A DNA stretch of 64,000 nt from Capitella teleta (taxonomy: Eukaryota > Annelida > Polychaeta > Capitellidae). This document shows, piece after piece, positions 54,270 through 64,000 of the stretch. Every line of letters starts with the position of its first letter. Position 1 is the first letter of the stretch. Location: positions 225,676 through 289,675 of the forward strand of contig KB310691.1 in NCBI GenBank assembly GCA_000328365.1. Reading direction: 5' to 3'. The position numbers and the translations under genes are program-made. The notes below the pieces were generated by a model. That model did no database searches, was not told the origin of the DNA, and saw only the letters and a program-made list of their open reading frames with translations.

Positions 54270-57225
54270 TTGTATAGCCTTGAACCACCCCCGGAATGCC
54301 TAATTCTCTCACTTCTCAATACATATTATCTTAAAGGTAATTAGACAAGAGCAATAATAATAAAAGATGTTCACTTAGCACAGTGTACTTGATAGCCCTA
54401 CTAAGCTGTGGTTTCAAATTAACTGGTTCTTGATCAAGCTACAAAGTACAAGTACTACAATTTATAGAATTTCTTTGAATAATAGCAGCAGCATGGACAG
54501 ACGCTCTGAACTCCCAGATGGACTGATTGTCGTCGTCACCAGTGCTAATTCTCATGAGCAGATGAACAATGACCAAGAACGTCCCCAAAGCTCCTCTTAC
54601 AGATGAAAAGCCTCCTCACATAAGCAGGCAACTCCTTCTTCATGCTGCTGTAGCAATCTGCTATTGCCTATTGTCTGCCTAGCGTTGCTAGTGTTGGCCA
54701 GATTGGGGCATAATCAAGAAGAACTGAAGTACCATGCTATTTCATTGATCTTCTTTTCTTAGTATAGGCGTATTCACACAATATAGTATTAATCACAGGT
54801 CTTAGTAATGCCTGTACCTTTGAAATGAATTATCAAGCCATGAACGCCTATTCATATCTGAAAAACCCCTTTCAGGTCGAGTCTATGGGCTAAATAAATG
54901 CAAATGGGAAAACATTCTGCTTTGACAGCTACGAATATAATTCATGATGAATTGAAATATAATGCAGCATGCAGCATATGGCTGAGGGAACAGTGGCATT
55001 TTAGTTCATTTTAAATACGTGATCAATTCACACAAAGCTTCAATCAATTCCTCACAAGAGAAGTTGACAAGCAAAAAGAGTTTGTGACATCATCAGTTCC
55101 TAAATCAAGAGAAGATTATAATTTATAAACCTCTTCTAGATCTGCAAATAAATTAGCCCAAACAGGCGTAGATGAGATCTTGAAGTTAGTCTTAGTTGTC
55201 TTGTGGCATGCATCTCATACGAATCTGTGCTATTTCAAGACATCCTTCCTCATTAATTACTCACTGGGACCAGTGAATGATCCCTTGGCAAAGGCCAATC
55301 TCCATCATGGAGAAATGCACCAAACGCAATTGAGCAGATTCAAGTCTTGAAGCAATACATAGCAAAATATCACATCAAAACCACACATCATTCAATTAGA
55401 GAGACATCAGATAATCTGAGCACTAATTAGTGACCTCCTACGCCCACGTACAAGAAGACCCTGGTGCTCCTCAGGGGTACAACGAGGCTCCCATCAAATG
55501 AACTTTAACAAGGTCGATTAACTCAATTAAATTTATGCACATACAGGGTAATATTATAGCTTCATCTAGAAAATAGATGTTTAAATCTTCAAAAGTCGAC
55601 AGCAGTTGAAGATAAAGGTGAAATATATGATAACAGAACTTTTTCAGAGTGACAAACTTTCAACCAAAAATTTGTCAAAATTGAAGAGGACCTAAGTTTG
55701 GAACATCTTTAGACCAATAATCCAAATGTATGAATATTCATGACTTATGAATAATTCATTTGCGGCTTCTTTTGGACATAATGATAATGATATATGCACA
55801 AAATTATAAGGCATAATTAATGAGCTCTAATTTAAATCAGCTGATCCCCAGATACGTGTGCCATTGGTGAGTTCCCAGCACAGAAGTTTGCTTCAGCTAA
55901 ATGTCGCTGTAAATTTCCTAGCAATCACTCGGCAAACATCAGTGAGATTTCTACAAATTATTGTCAAATACGATTTGTGTTGATCTTTCAAATAGAAATG
56001 TATATATAAGGCATAAGCAAACTAGGAAAAGAATGGTATCTTTATAATACTTGGTATACCGGTATATAGGTTTCCAACCTTGGATCTTAAGCAAAGGTTT
56101 CAGAGAACGAGGCATGTATATAAATATATGTCAACAATTAATGTTTGTATTGCTCAAGTAATTGTGGAATGTATTGATCCGAGAGTTCAGAGTAAATTGT
56201 TTTCCTCTTAAAAGATACCGGGAGGGTCACAGGTAGCGATGGGCGAATATTGAATCTGTCCGAGTATCCAAAGCCGAAGCTTTAAATAGTCGGAGTTCAC
56301 CGAAGCCAAATATGGAGCCAAGTAAACAGTGACCCAGAGAGTCTAAATACTGTAGGAGTGAATCTATTTATACATTCAGATGCATTTAACTATTTTCGCA
56401 GAGGTCTGAAGTCGATGCTTCACCCACCCTTAGTCACGGGGAGTTGATCGAAGCGTATACATTCTGCAGGAGTGGCTACTTTGATTCTATCCTGTAGACT
56501 CATGAGGAATTCCCTATGTGTGTTATCCCACCCACCGAACACACATCATAAAAGATGCACAGATGCACATGCAAATTATGTACTTCAGGTAAGTGCTTTG
56601 CATTTATATGCAATAGGGCCTATTATATCAGCACGTTATTTGTAACCAATCATCTAATATACATATGACATGTGTATTCACTGCCTATATATATAGGGGC
56701 CCATAATAGTACAATCATGAATGAATTTGCCAACAGTAAATAGTCTCATTTGTTGTCTCAGCACTTGAATTGTGCTTGGCATAGAAAGATCATGAACATG
56801 AAGACTAGAAAGGCCAACTGCTGATCTCCCAATTGTAATCGCTCAAAGCAACCAGCGGCACCCCTCATTCCAGTTGCAATGGTCAAATCCGCATTTAGTA
56901 AGGTGAATATTTATCATGTGAAATTAATACACTTTGCAGCTCAGTCTGATATATCGCAGAGCAATTGAGATTTTAGAAAATTACTCATATCACTAAGAAT
57001 GGGCCATTATCTGTTGAACTTGTACACATTGGCTGTACATTGCGTACAAAAACTGGTGCACAGAATAGGACACACAGTGACACACAAATATAGCAGGCGG
57101 TCTGAGGGTTAAGCATACACCGAGCACATATATAATTAAGTCACACTGTGATATCTAAGTTAACACAATGGCTTCAACCTGTACGGCCACCACTGGCCCA
57201 CCACTGCATGGCCTCCCCCTCTTAG
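54270..57225. other. Non-coding stretch
   Basis: No gene was recognised in about 3 kb. A segment at about 56236-56330 (GCGATGGGCGAATATTGAAT, then CCGAAGCC) has the look of a hAT-type MITE end. Open frames are short. Confidence 0.4.
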
Positions 57226-57233
57226 CCTCTAGG

Positions 57234-57295
57234 TAGCACAGATTCTCGGGCGAGGTCTGGAGACCCATAGGGCTCGCTGTAGTATGTCAGCTAGC
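57234..57295. mobile_element. Very small insertion element, copy B
   Basis: TAGCACAGATTCTCGGGCG opens it and CTCGCTGTAGTATGTCAGC closes it. A flanking direct repeat TAGCCTCTAG lies on both sides. Inside, GCGAG and CTCGC can pair. No coding capacity. Confidence 0.55.
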
Positions 57296-57536
57296 CTCTA
57301 GGCTAGAGCTTAAGAATAAAAGGAGGAGGTGTATGACCGTGTATCCAAGATCGAAGTTGCATCTTGCCATCTGTGCTGCAATACCCTGAGTGAGCGAGTA
57401 GGGCTAACTTTATCAGTATAGACCACATTATCATATGCATAACCCAAGCCTTTATTAGTTTATAACATAAAAGATACTAAATAGTAAACTGAATACATAG
57501 CATAACAATATAACATGCATGCAGCATGTAGCACAG

Positions 57537-57595
57537 ATTCTCGGGCGAGGTCTGTCTGTATACCTCGCTGTAGTATGTCAGCTAGCCAGCATGGT
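57537..57595. mobile_element. Very small insertion element, copy C
   Basis: It has the same ends as copy B around a shorter middle. GCGAGG and CCTCGC form a stem of six pairs. A 7-bp direct repeat CAGCATG flanks it. Total length is about 58 bp. Confidence 0.6.
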
Positions 57596-57654
57596 TCATA
57601 TTGGTTGCCATGATCATCCATGATAATCATGGTCTACTACGAGAAACGATGATC

Positions 57655-57797
57655 ATTCTTTGAGACCATGTTTTTTGGTTTTTTTGGGGGTTTTTTTCNT
57701 GCGTAATCGTTAAACCAAGNNNNNNNNNNNNNNNNNNNNNNNNNNNNNNNNNNNNNNNNNNNNNNNNNNGGAAAAAAATACATTAGTCTCAAAGAAT
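57655..57797. repeat. Inverted repeat around the sequence gap
   Basis: ATTCTTTGAGAC at 57655-57666 is the exact inverse of GTCTCAAAGAAT at 57786-57797, and similarity continues outward (CTACGA and TCGTAG). T and G tracts lie between the arm and the gap. Confidence 0.6.
57720..57769. other. Assembly gap (50 N)
   Basis: Fifty unresolved bases, with one more N at 57699. The true length may differ from 50. Confidence 0.98.
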
Positions 57798-57829
57798 AAC
57801 AGCTTCGTAGAAATAACATGGCGAAAACA

Positions 57830-59340
57830 CTGACCTTTTAAAGAGTTTGAACGAAGTCCAAACCTCCCATCTCAAGCGAATGCTGTCAGCTGCTGTTGGG
57901 TCATGGACTCTTTAATAAATGCATTCTCCTTCTGAGTCTAAGGGAGCATTCCGTGATTCAATTCAGAGCGTTATGTTTCAGTTTCCATAACGCACTTTCA
58001 CAACACTTCACCTGTTCCCTGGTCATATAAATATATATATGTAATAATATGTACAATGTATAAAGAGTAGCCGGAGACCAGTGAATCACAACACTGGATG
58101 CATGGCCACTGGATAGCGTGATAATTATTGTAATAACAATACTAGTAATATTGATTGCAACCAGATATTAGTGTTCAAAATTAAGTCCACTGACGAGATC
58201 GTCATATCTCCCCTTTATTTGCTCCAACCTGACCTTCGAAGCTAGAGTGCAAGTCGGCTCTTATGTTGCTATGTGTTGCGCCTCGACAAGGCATAGGCAA
58301 ATTCAGTCATTATTAGTTTTAATTAATTAATTTATTTTTCTGAACTGCTTCCTTGTTTTATGTTTCTTTTCTGTTTCGTTTTTCTTGTTCTCTCATATGT
58401 CAAAAAATTGCACAAGCTAGATTATTTGCGAATAAAATGCCATATATTTTAGTTAAGCTATATATATATAACACAGAGGTTGTCCAACAATTGCGAATTT
58501 TTCATTCAAGATCCTGATGCAACAACTTATTCGGTTCGCCATCCTCTTTCCTTTTTCAACCTGTTCCTCTATTTGCTTCCTCATCCCGCTGCATATATTA
58601 TTTGCTTGTCATAAAAGAGTTAATTAGAATCTTGCTGAATTTGCGTCAGCAGACACAACAAACGAGATGATGATGGTGATTATGATGTTCATGGTTGAAA
58701 ATAATGTTTTTGAAGTTTATGAAATGGCCTAAACCTCTTGATCTTGAGTCAAACATGAGAGTTTAATTCAGTGGGATATCATAGGATTTGGGAATTGTCG
58801 AATCTCAAAATGACCACACTAGTACCACATGTAGAGAGTATATTGCATGTTTGTGTTAACTAATGGCATCATTATAGGTATATGATGATAACAACCACTG
58901 CCAAGCCAATCCAAGCCGGTGCTATCCGCCGATCACAATGCTGAGCCGATATCTCTGATTGGTGGAGTGGCTAAAGCAGCGAGTCGATCATTTTTACTGC
59001 AGCCAGCCGATTCTGGCTAATTACAATCTTCTCCAGGGCCTATCTCATAGGGACCACTGATTCGTTAAGCTAACGAACATGGTGAAAGTCCGTGAAATTC
59101 GTCAATGCATTTAAAAGGAATGATTACAATTTTAAAGAACAGTTCGTTGACTAATTGTTGAAAGTCTACCCTGGGAGATATACAATATTTGAAGTTTTCA
59201 CGAAAATAATAAACTAATTTGTTCGTTGCTATGAAGGCGAGTTGCAATTAATAATCAGTACGAGATGTCGCAACTAAGCTAGGGTAATTTCACGGCAGTC
59301 GCGATCGATAAAATAAAATATTTTTAATCATATTCTTTAA
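57830..59340. other. Non-coding stretch
   Basis: No gene was recognised. A hairpin GCGTTATG/CATAACGC sits at 57967-57992. Confidence 0.4.
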
Positions 59341-59382
59341 ATTTGATAAAATTCTTTAAAACAACACTGAACACATTCTGCT

Positions 59383-59669
59383 ATGTGGTCAAAGAAATGG
59401 TGCATGCTGCTAATAACCCTGTTTCTCACGGTTGCTGCAGGGAGGGCAGATGGCGAAGAGGAACGGCCCCAAAACTGACTGGTTCAATAGGTGAATGTTC
59501 TGAGTCCGATTTCGATCAATTTGATGACGATAGTCTAAAATGTGATCTTACCTCTGAAGTTTTACAACCACTGAAGAACGCTTCCTTCTACACAGACAGA
59601 CGATATATAGATAACGCTGAAGAAGGTCGGAAAAAACTGACTCAAGAGCTGAGAAGAGATTCATCATGA
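59383..59669 (+). CDS. Small gene candidate with two competing models
   Basis: Model 1: an ATG at 59383 opens a textbook signal peptide (WCMLLITLFLTVAAG) that stops after 31 codons. Model 2: an acceptor (GGTTGCTGCAG, ending at 59441), then MAKRNGPKTDWFN, a 43-nt intron (59492-59534) and a frame with LKCDLTSEVLQPLKN and YIDNAEEGRKKL to a stop at 59667-59669. The intron size and phase fit this genome. The two models use different frames, so the leader and the second part cannot belong to one protein without another exon or a sequence error. No family was recognised. AATAAA lies near 59957. Confidence 0.3.
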
Positions 59670-60699
59670 TCACGAGTACAATCATTGGTTGACTGATCGC
59701 AGAATGAATGTCTCCGTGCTGAGGCGATCGACGGTGGTATGTACTTTGGTTGGGTTGAATGAGATTGTTCTGATGTAAATGCTCCGATAGTTGACTGGCA
59801 ACGACTTCCTCGAAAACTTCTTATCTGAAAAGTTGATGAGCATAAACCAATAGAACGTGTGAGAGAGGGGAAAATAATGAGAAAAGTAACTAACTAATTA
59901 AAGCACGCTGATAATAATAATATATGCATGTGCATTGCAAGAAAAACGCACCGATCAATAAATGCCCTCATTGTTGGGTATACGTGTGAATTGATTGCAT
60001 TATTATATCATCTTCCTCTCTTTGTCATTATTTGAATTCGCATCTGCCCATCAATCAGCTATAGGTTAGATATAGGCTATATAAAGATATATAACATCGT
60101 CATAAGAACGAAATGGCAAGGAAGGTATCATGAAAGAAAAACTTTACACCTGGTATACATGATGTCTGAGATTTGGCCTAAGTTCAACTATTTTGTTTAA
60201 CCGCTGCATCATGTAATAATTCCTGTTTACCATAATCATTTGAGCACTCTTCTCGTCGTTGTTTTTTTTTTTTTTTTTTTTAATTATAATTTGTGGACTA
60301 ATTAATTATCAATCCATCGATATTGAATTATACATTGATGTTTTCATGTTTAAGTATACCATTTCTTTGCTTGGTTTTTGTTATAATACCTATTTTACAA
60401 ATAATGATCGCCATGCACTACCATTACGCCCGATCGACATCACTTTTCCGGTTGTCCCGGATCTCAACTGTCAAATGTCAACGGAGTATTCTATTCCAGT
60501 GACCTAAATTTTGGAGCTGTCTCTCATACAAGGTCCATCCATCGCTTCCTTGCTTTAAGCGCAATCTGAACGAAGCAAAAAGAGAGAGAGGTAGAACGAC
60601 TGTGGGACCCGTTGAACGAAGCAGTCTTACCAAATAATCAAATCTCTCTGTCTTGTTTTGTTCTTGTTTCATTGCTTCGATTTCCCGCGATTTTATTTG

Positions 60700-61080
60700 A
60701 TACATCCAGAATTTAAAAAAAAACTTAAAACGTAAATTCCTTTCTAATATTGAGTCCTGACTTCTAACCTTCTATTCTCCTCTCCTACCTCCCAACTCTC
60801 TTTCTCTCTTCCTTCTCCTCCCATCTTTTTTTCTGTTTTTTTTTATATCATCCATTCTTCTTTTTTATATTATAATTTGATTTGTTTGGCATTCTTATTT
60901 ATAACCACATTAAGTGAATTACAACTGTAATAGTATATACATGAGGGCCCATACTCCATCTGGGGTCTGCCCTTTTTGACCAATTTATATTTAATTATTT
61001 GTAAAAATTATCAAATTTGTATCCACTTATTAATTTTTTGGTGCCAATAAACTCCTTTTGACTTTGACTTTGACTTTGAC
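60700..61080 (+). mobile_element. 3' tail of a retrotransposon
   Basis: A T/C-rich untranslated stretch ends CCAATAAACTCC followed by TTTGAC repeats at 61057-61080, a typical LINE tail. No coding part is visible upstream. Confidence 0.5.
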
Positions 61081-61089
61081 AAACGAAAA

Positions 61090-62455
61090 ATCGTGATGAC
61101 TCCATAGAATTTCTAAACTGAGCGTTATGATTCTTGTATCAGAAGGAGGATTAGTTAAATAAAATGGCCATTAATTTTACATTTGCCTTTTTATTTCATT
61201 AGTACAACAACTGTTCTTTTCCCAATATAATGAGGCGAGGGAACGAAGAAAGGCTGACTTTTCTCTAGCGGGTTTTCATTTCCCATGATTTCAAACTGCT
61301 GCCGGCAGAGCCCTTCATCTAGAGCCCGAACATTGGACATTTTTAGGTTTTGTCCAAGTGTGTGATTACCCTGTAATGTAACCGAAGATCTAGCATGATC
61401 GTGGGTTGTCTTGCAGAACTAGGGTCAATCCCAAACACTTCAAAACCAAATCGTTAAAATACGTTCAAATTGCATTTCCCAATGCTTAAATGCCAAAATT
61501 CTCATGGGGAAACATTGCCGAATGAGTGTCAACGTTCTAAATGCAAGTACTCATTTTCTGAACTGAAATTTCCGTGCCAGCTATTCTGTGTAAACATACT
61601 CAAATTGATCTTGTGTTATTAAATGTTATGCTTACTAGTAATAGTACCAATGAACGTAGAGTTTTATGCACCATGAATTATCACATTGAAGTCATTCAAG
61701 TTTCAAACCGCTGTCGATGAGAAATCTGGGAACACGCGTAAAACTCATTCCCATTTCCGTTTGGACCCAATGAGTCATGAATAATAATTATTACTATTCG
61801 GCCAGCAAGAGTTAAATTTTGAGGACATGCAGGTACTCAACAACTGGATACACAGAAGTAGTAGACACATGGACATACCATGCCTATAATAATATTATGA
61901 TATGCAATAATGAATAGTCTGAACCAAAGTGAATGTATGCGTATACTACACGTATGATTGGATATACTGATATAGTTCAGTCATTTTGGTGGCTTGTCGT
62001 TAAATAAGGAAAACACTCTACGAAGATCTAAGTGTGTTTACTTTTCATTTGACTGTCAAGAAACTGATAGCGTTAATGTTGGATGCGTGAGTTATGACGA
62101 GTGGCAGCTAGGATGTAGACTGCATTCGATGGCAAAAACTATCGATCACCAGATACTTCTGGTGAACTGTGTAATCAATTTCATAATTAATTAATTGTTT
62201 TATGATACTCTTATCAAAACATATCATACGAACAGTGAATGGTTTATTGGATAGTCAATGAATCTATATATAATTGAACTCTTACTCCTGGGTAGGCATA
62301 TAGTTGCATTGTCAAATAATATATACAGCTCACTTGAGCATGCAATTTATGATTCTATATTGAGTAGATTGTATTTATTATGAGGGCTTCCTTGTGCATA
62401 CGAGCTGCTTATCGAGATGTAAAATTTACTATTCTTTATTATTCTGTGCAAAGTG
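61090..62455. other. Non-coding stretch upstream of the chitin-binding gene
   Basis: No gene was recognised. GAGCGTTATGATTCTTGTATC at about 61119 resembles the segment at 50147 and belongs to the same repeat family. Confidence 0.4.
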
Positions 62456-62460
62456 AAACG

Positions 62461-64000
62461 ATGAAGATGTTTATTGTGACAATTATTATTTTTGCTCTCA
62501 GGGGTAAGAAAACAACTTTACACCTATATTTTTAATCTAATTATTACATCCATAAACTATATATTGAACATGTATTTAAAATTAATTAAATCCTGATTTT
62601 TCGTCCAAGTAATAGGGCCTACATAATACCTATTGTCAATGTTGAAGAATGTCTACACCATTATCAATATCAAGTTCGATAATGAAGATCACGTTAGCCA
62701 ATACCTCACACTGCATGTGTTTCTTACGCAATTTCATACATGTAAAGCCAGGAGTCTGCCCTTGGCGCAAGCAGTCGATCCCTGCGATTTACCAAAATAT
62801 TGTAAAGAAGGTACAAGGATTCCGAACCCAGACAACTGTGAATCCTACCTAGAGTGCAGCAATGCTTTTATGTGGGAACCGCGACAATGCCCAGATACAA
62901 CATGCTTCGATGTGAATGAGTTGAGATGTGTCTTGGCCCCTTGCGAATGTTTTCCTGCGTGCCCAGTGTACACAGGACCAACAACCGAAGGGTTCACTCG
63001 GGAAATATTAACTCCAGGTGAGCTAGCACAATTGTCGCATCGTGTCACTCAATGTTTTACTCACGCATAGGTTTATGCTATGATGTGGAACCTTGCAAAG
63101 AGGGCGAGAAATTTACTGATGTTTCAGACTGCGAATTTTACTTTCAATGCATTGGTGGCACACCAATCAGATTGCTCTGCGCACCTGGTTTAGTGTTTGA
63201 TGTCTTTAAACTGGACTGCGAGCAGCCTTCGAATGATTTCAACTGTGACTACAGATGCATCACAACAGCACCGACGACATCAACAGTTGCCATGACGACA
63301 GAGTCCAGCACACAGGAGAGCACAACAACAGAGTTGCCTTCCTCATCGGAGCAAAACCTAACAGAAACATCAACTGTAGCCAGCACTCGAAGCCCCCAAG
63401 AAATCACCTCCGCCGCCCTCCCAACGACATCAAGCAGCTCTTCCTCACCTCGCTCAACCGATCTGCTTCCATCACCCACAACACCGAATGGTGATGTCAC
63501 ACACGGACCACCAAAGGGTAATCACATCCACTCAGTTGTCATTATTACATAATCCATGTTCAAGACGACTCCTCAATGCTCCTCGCCATTATTATACCTG
63601 CTGTATGCGGCGTTGCAATCATAATTGTAATAGTTGCTGCGTGTGTTTGCTGCAAGAAGAACCAAGTATCGTCCGATGGTGACCAGGTAAACCAATCCTG
63701 AAATGTTTTGTACTTAAAAACTAGAAATCGACAGACTGGCGATGGCAGGATGTCTAAGATAGATTCTGATGCAGGCGACGTTTTATCATACGCTAACCAG
63801 GTTGTTGCATTGAGTTCATCTTCTTCATCACAGTATTCTCAGGACGAAGTTAAGAAGGGCGATTTAGGAAAGGCAGAAGATGATTATCACGTAAGTTATA
63901 TTCTAAGCCCGTAACGATATTAGACTAGATTATTTATTTACAAAAGGTGGATGACAGTGACAAAGCTACCTTGCTCGAACCACGGAATCTTCCCAATAAA
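62461..64000 (+). CDS. Membrane-anchored chitin-binding mucin (partial)
   Basis: Exons: 62461-62503, 62748 (or 62772)-63017, 63071-63517, 63565-63686, 63735-63890 and 63947 to the window edge. After a 244-268-nt first intron the others are 53, 47, 48 and 56 nt, all phase-consistent. The leader is MKMFIVTIIIFALR. Two peritrophin-A (CBM14) domains follow, each with six or more Cys: CDLPKYCKEG to about CECFPAC, and CYDVEPCKEG to CDYRC. Next comes a Ser/Thr-rich stalk of about 75 residues, likely O-glycosylated, then one membrane segment (LLAIIIPAVCGVAIIIVIVA) and a charged cytoplasmic tail that continues past the window. The family binds chitin; anchoring by a mucin stalk suggests a surface role on a chitinous or mucous barrier. 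Confidence 0.85.

Noticed and set aside
57234-57595. Small self-cleaving ribozyme
   Set aside because: The stem and size were suggestive, but the hammerhead core (CTGATGA with GAAA) is absent and no other ribozyme consensus was recognised.

Overview
This window looks like animal (metazoan invertebrate) genomic DNA. The evidence is spliced multi-domain extracellular proteins (C-type lectin, WSC, sushi, F5/8C, von Willebrand type D and peritrophin-A domains), a single-exon UDP-glycosyltransferase and a STEAP-type ferric reductase. The background is AT-rich with non-LTR retrotransposons, a tRNA-headed SINE and many small foldback repeats. The species cannot be named from this sequence. One trait stands out: the exon chains that can be followed are held together by very short GT-AG introns, mostly 44-65 nt, and many lie between codon positions 1 and 2 (phase 1).

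Layout. 1-358 is a LINE tail. 575-2095 is an intact UGT gene, and a 41-bp relic of its 3' end lies at 5236. 2.2-8.7 kb is mostly non-coding with foldback repeats and a cluster of AP-1-like sites. 8.8-11.3 kb holds a secreted protein with a Ly6/uPAR-like and a VWD domain; its probable first exon sits in a 266-bp tandem duplication whose second copy is split by a SINE. 12.9-13.1 kb is an orphan EGF-like terminal exon. 18.5-30.7 kb is a retrotransposon-rich belt: several LINE fragments, a LINE lying between mariner-like inverted repeats, a Cys-rich exon candidate cut by a 47-bp SINE stub, an unassigned gene candidate, and a small secreted dibasic-site precursor at 26.7-27.0 kb. 33.2-38.7 kb (minus) is a 19-exon mosaic lectin of 1076 residues. 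39.7-41.4 kb is a STEAP-like reductase whose only visible intron is in the 5' UTR. 46.3-48.5 kb (minus) is a two-exon membrane glycosyltransferase-like protein. 49.5-54.3 kb holds SINE copies, a possible terminal exon and a decayed Tigger/pogo element. 54.3-62.4 kb is mostly featureless, apart from two 58-62-bp insertions with target duplications, a sequence gap (50 N) inside an inverted repeat, a small gene candidate near 59.4 kb and a LINE tail. 62.46 kb to the end is a membrane-anchored chitin-binding mucin cut by the window edge.

There is no operon-like logic. Most confident genes encode secreted or membrane proteins. UGT and STEAP are housekeeping-type detoxification and metal-reduction enzymes; the lectin, VWD and chitin-binding genes belong to the extracellular recognition and barrier repertoire. 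Exon models come from reading frames, splice consensus and phase agreement only, without transcript data.
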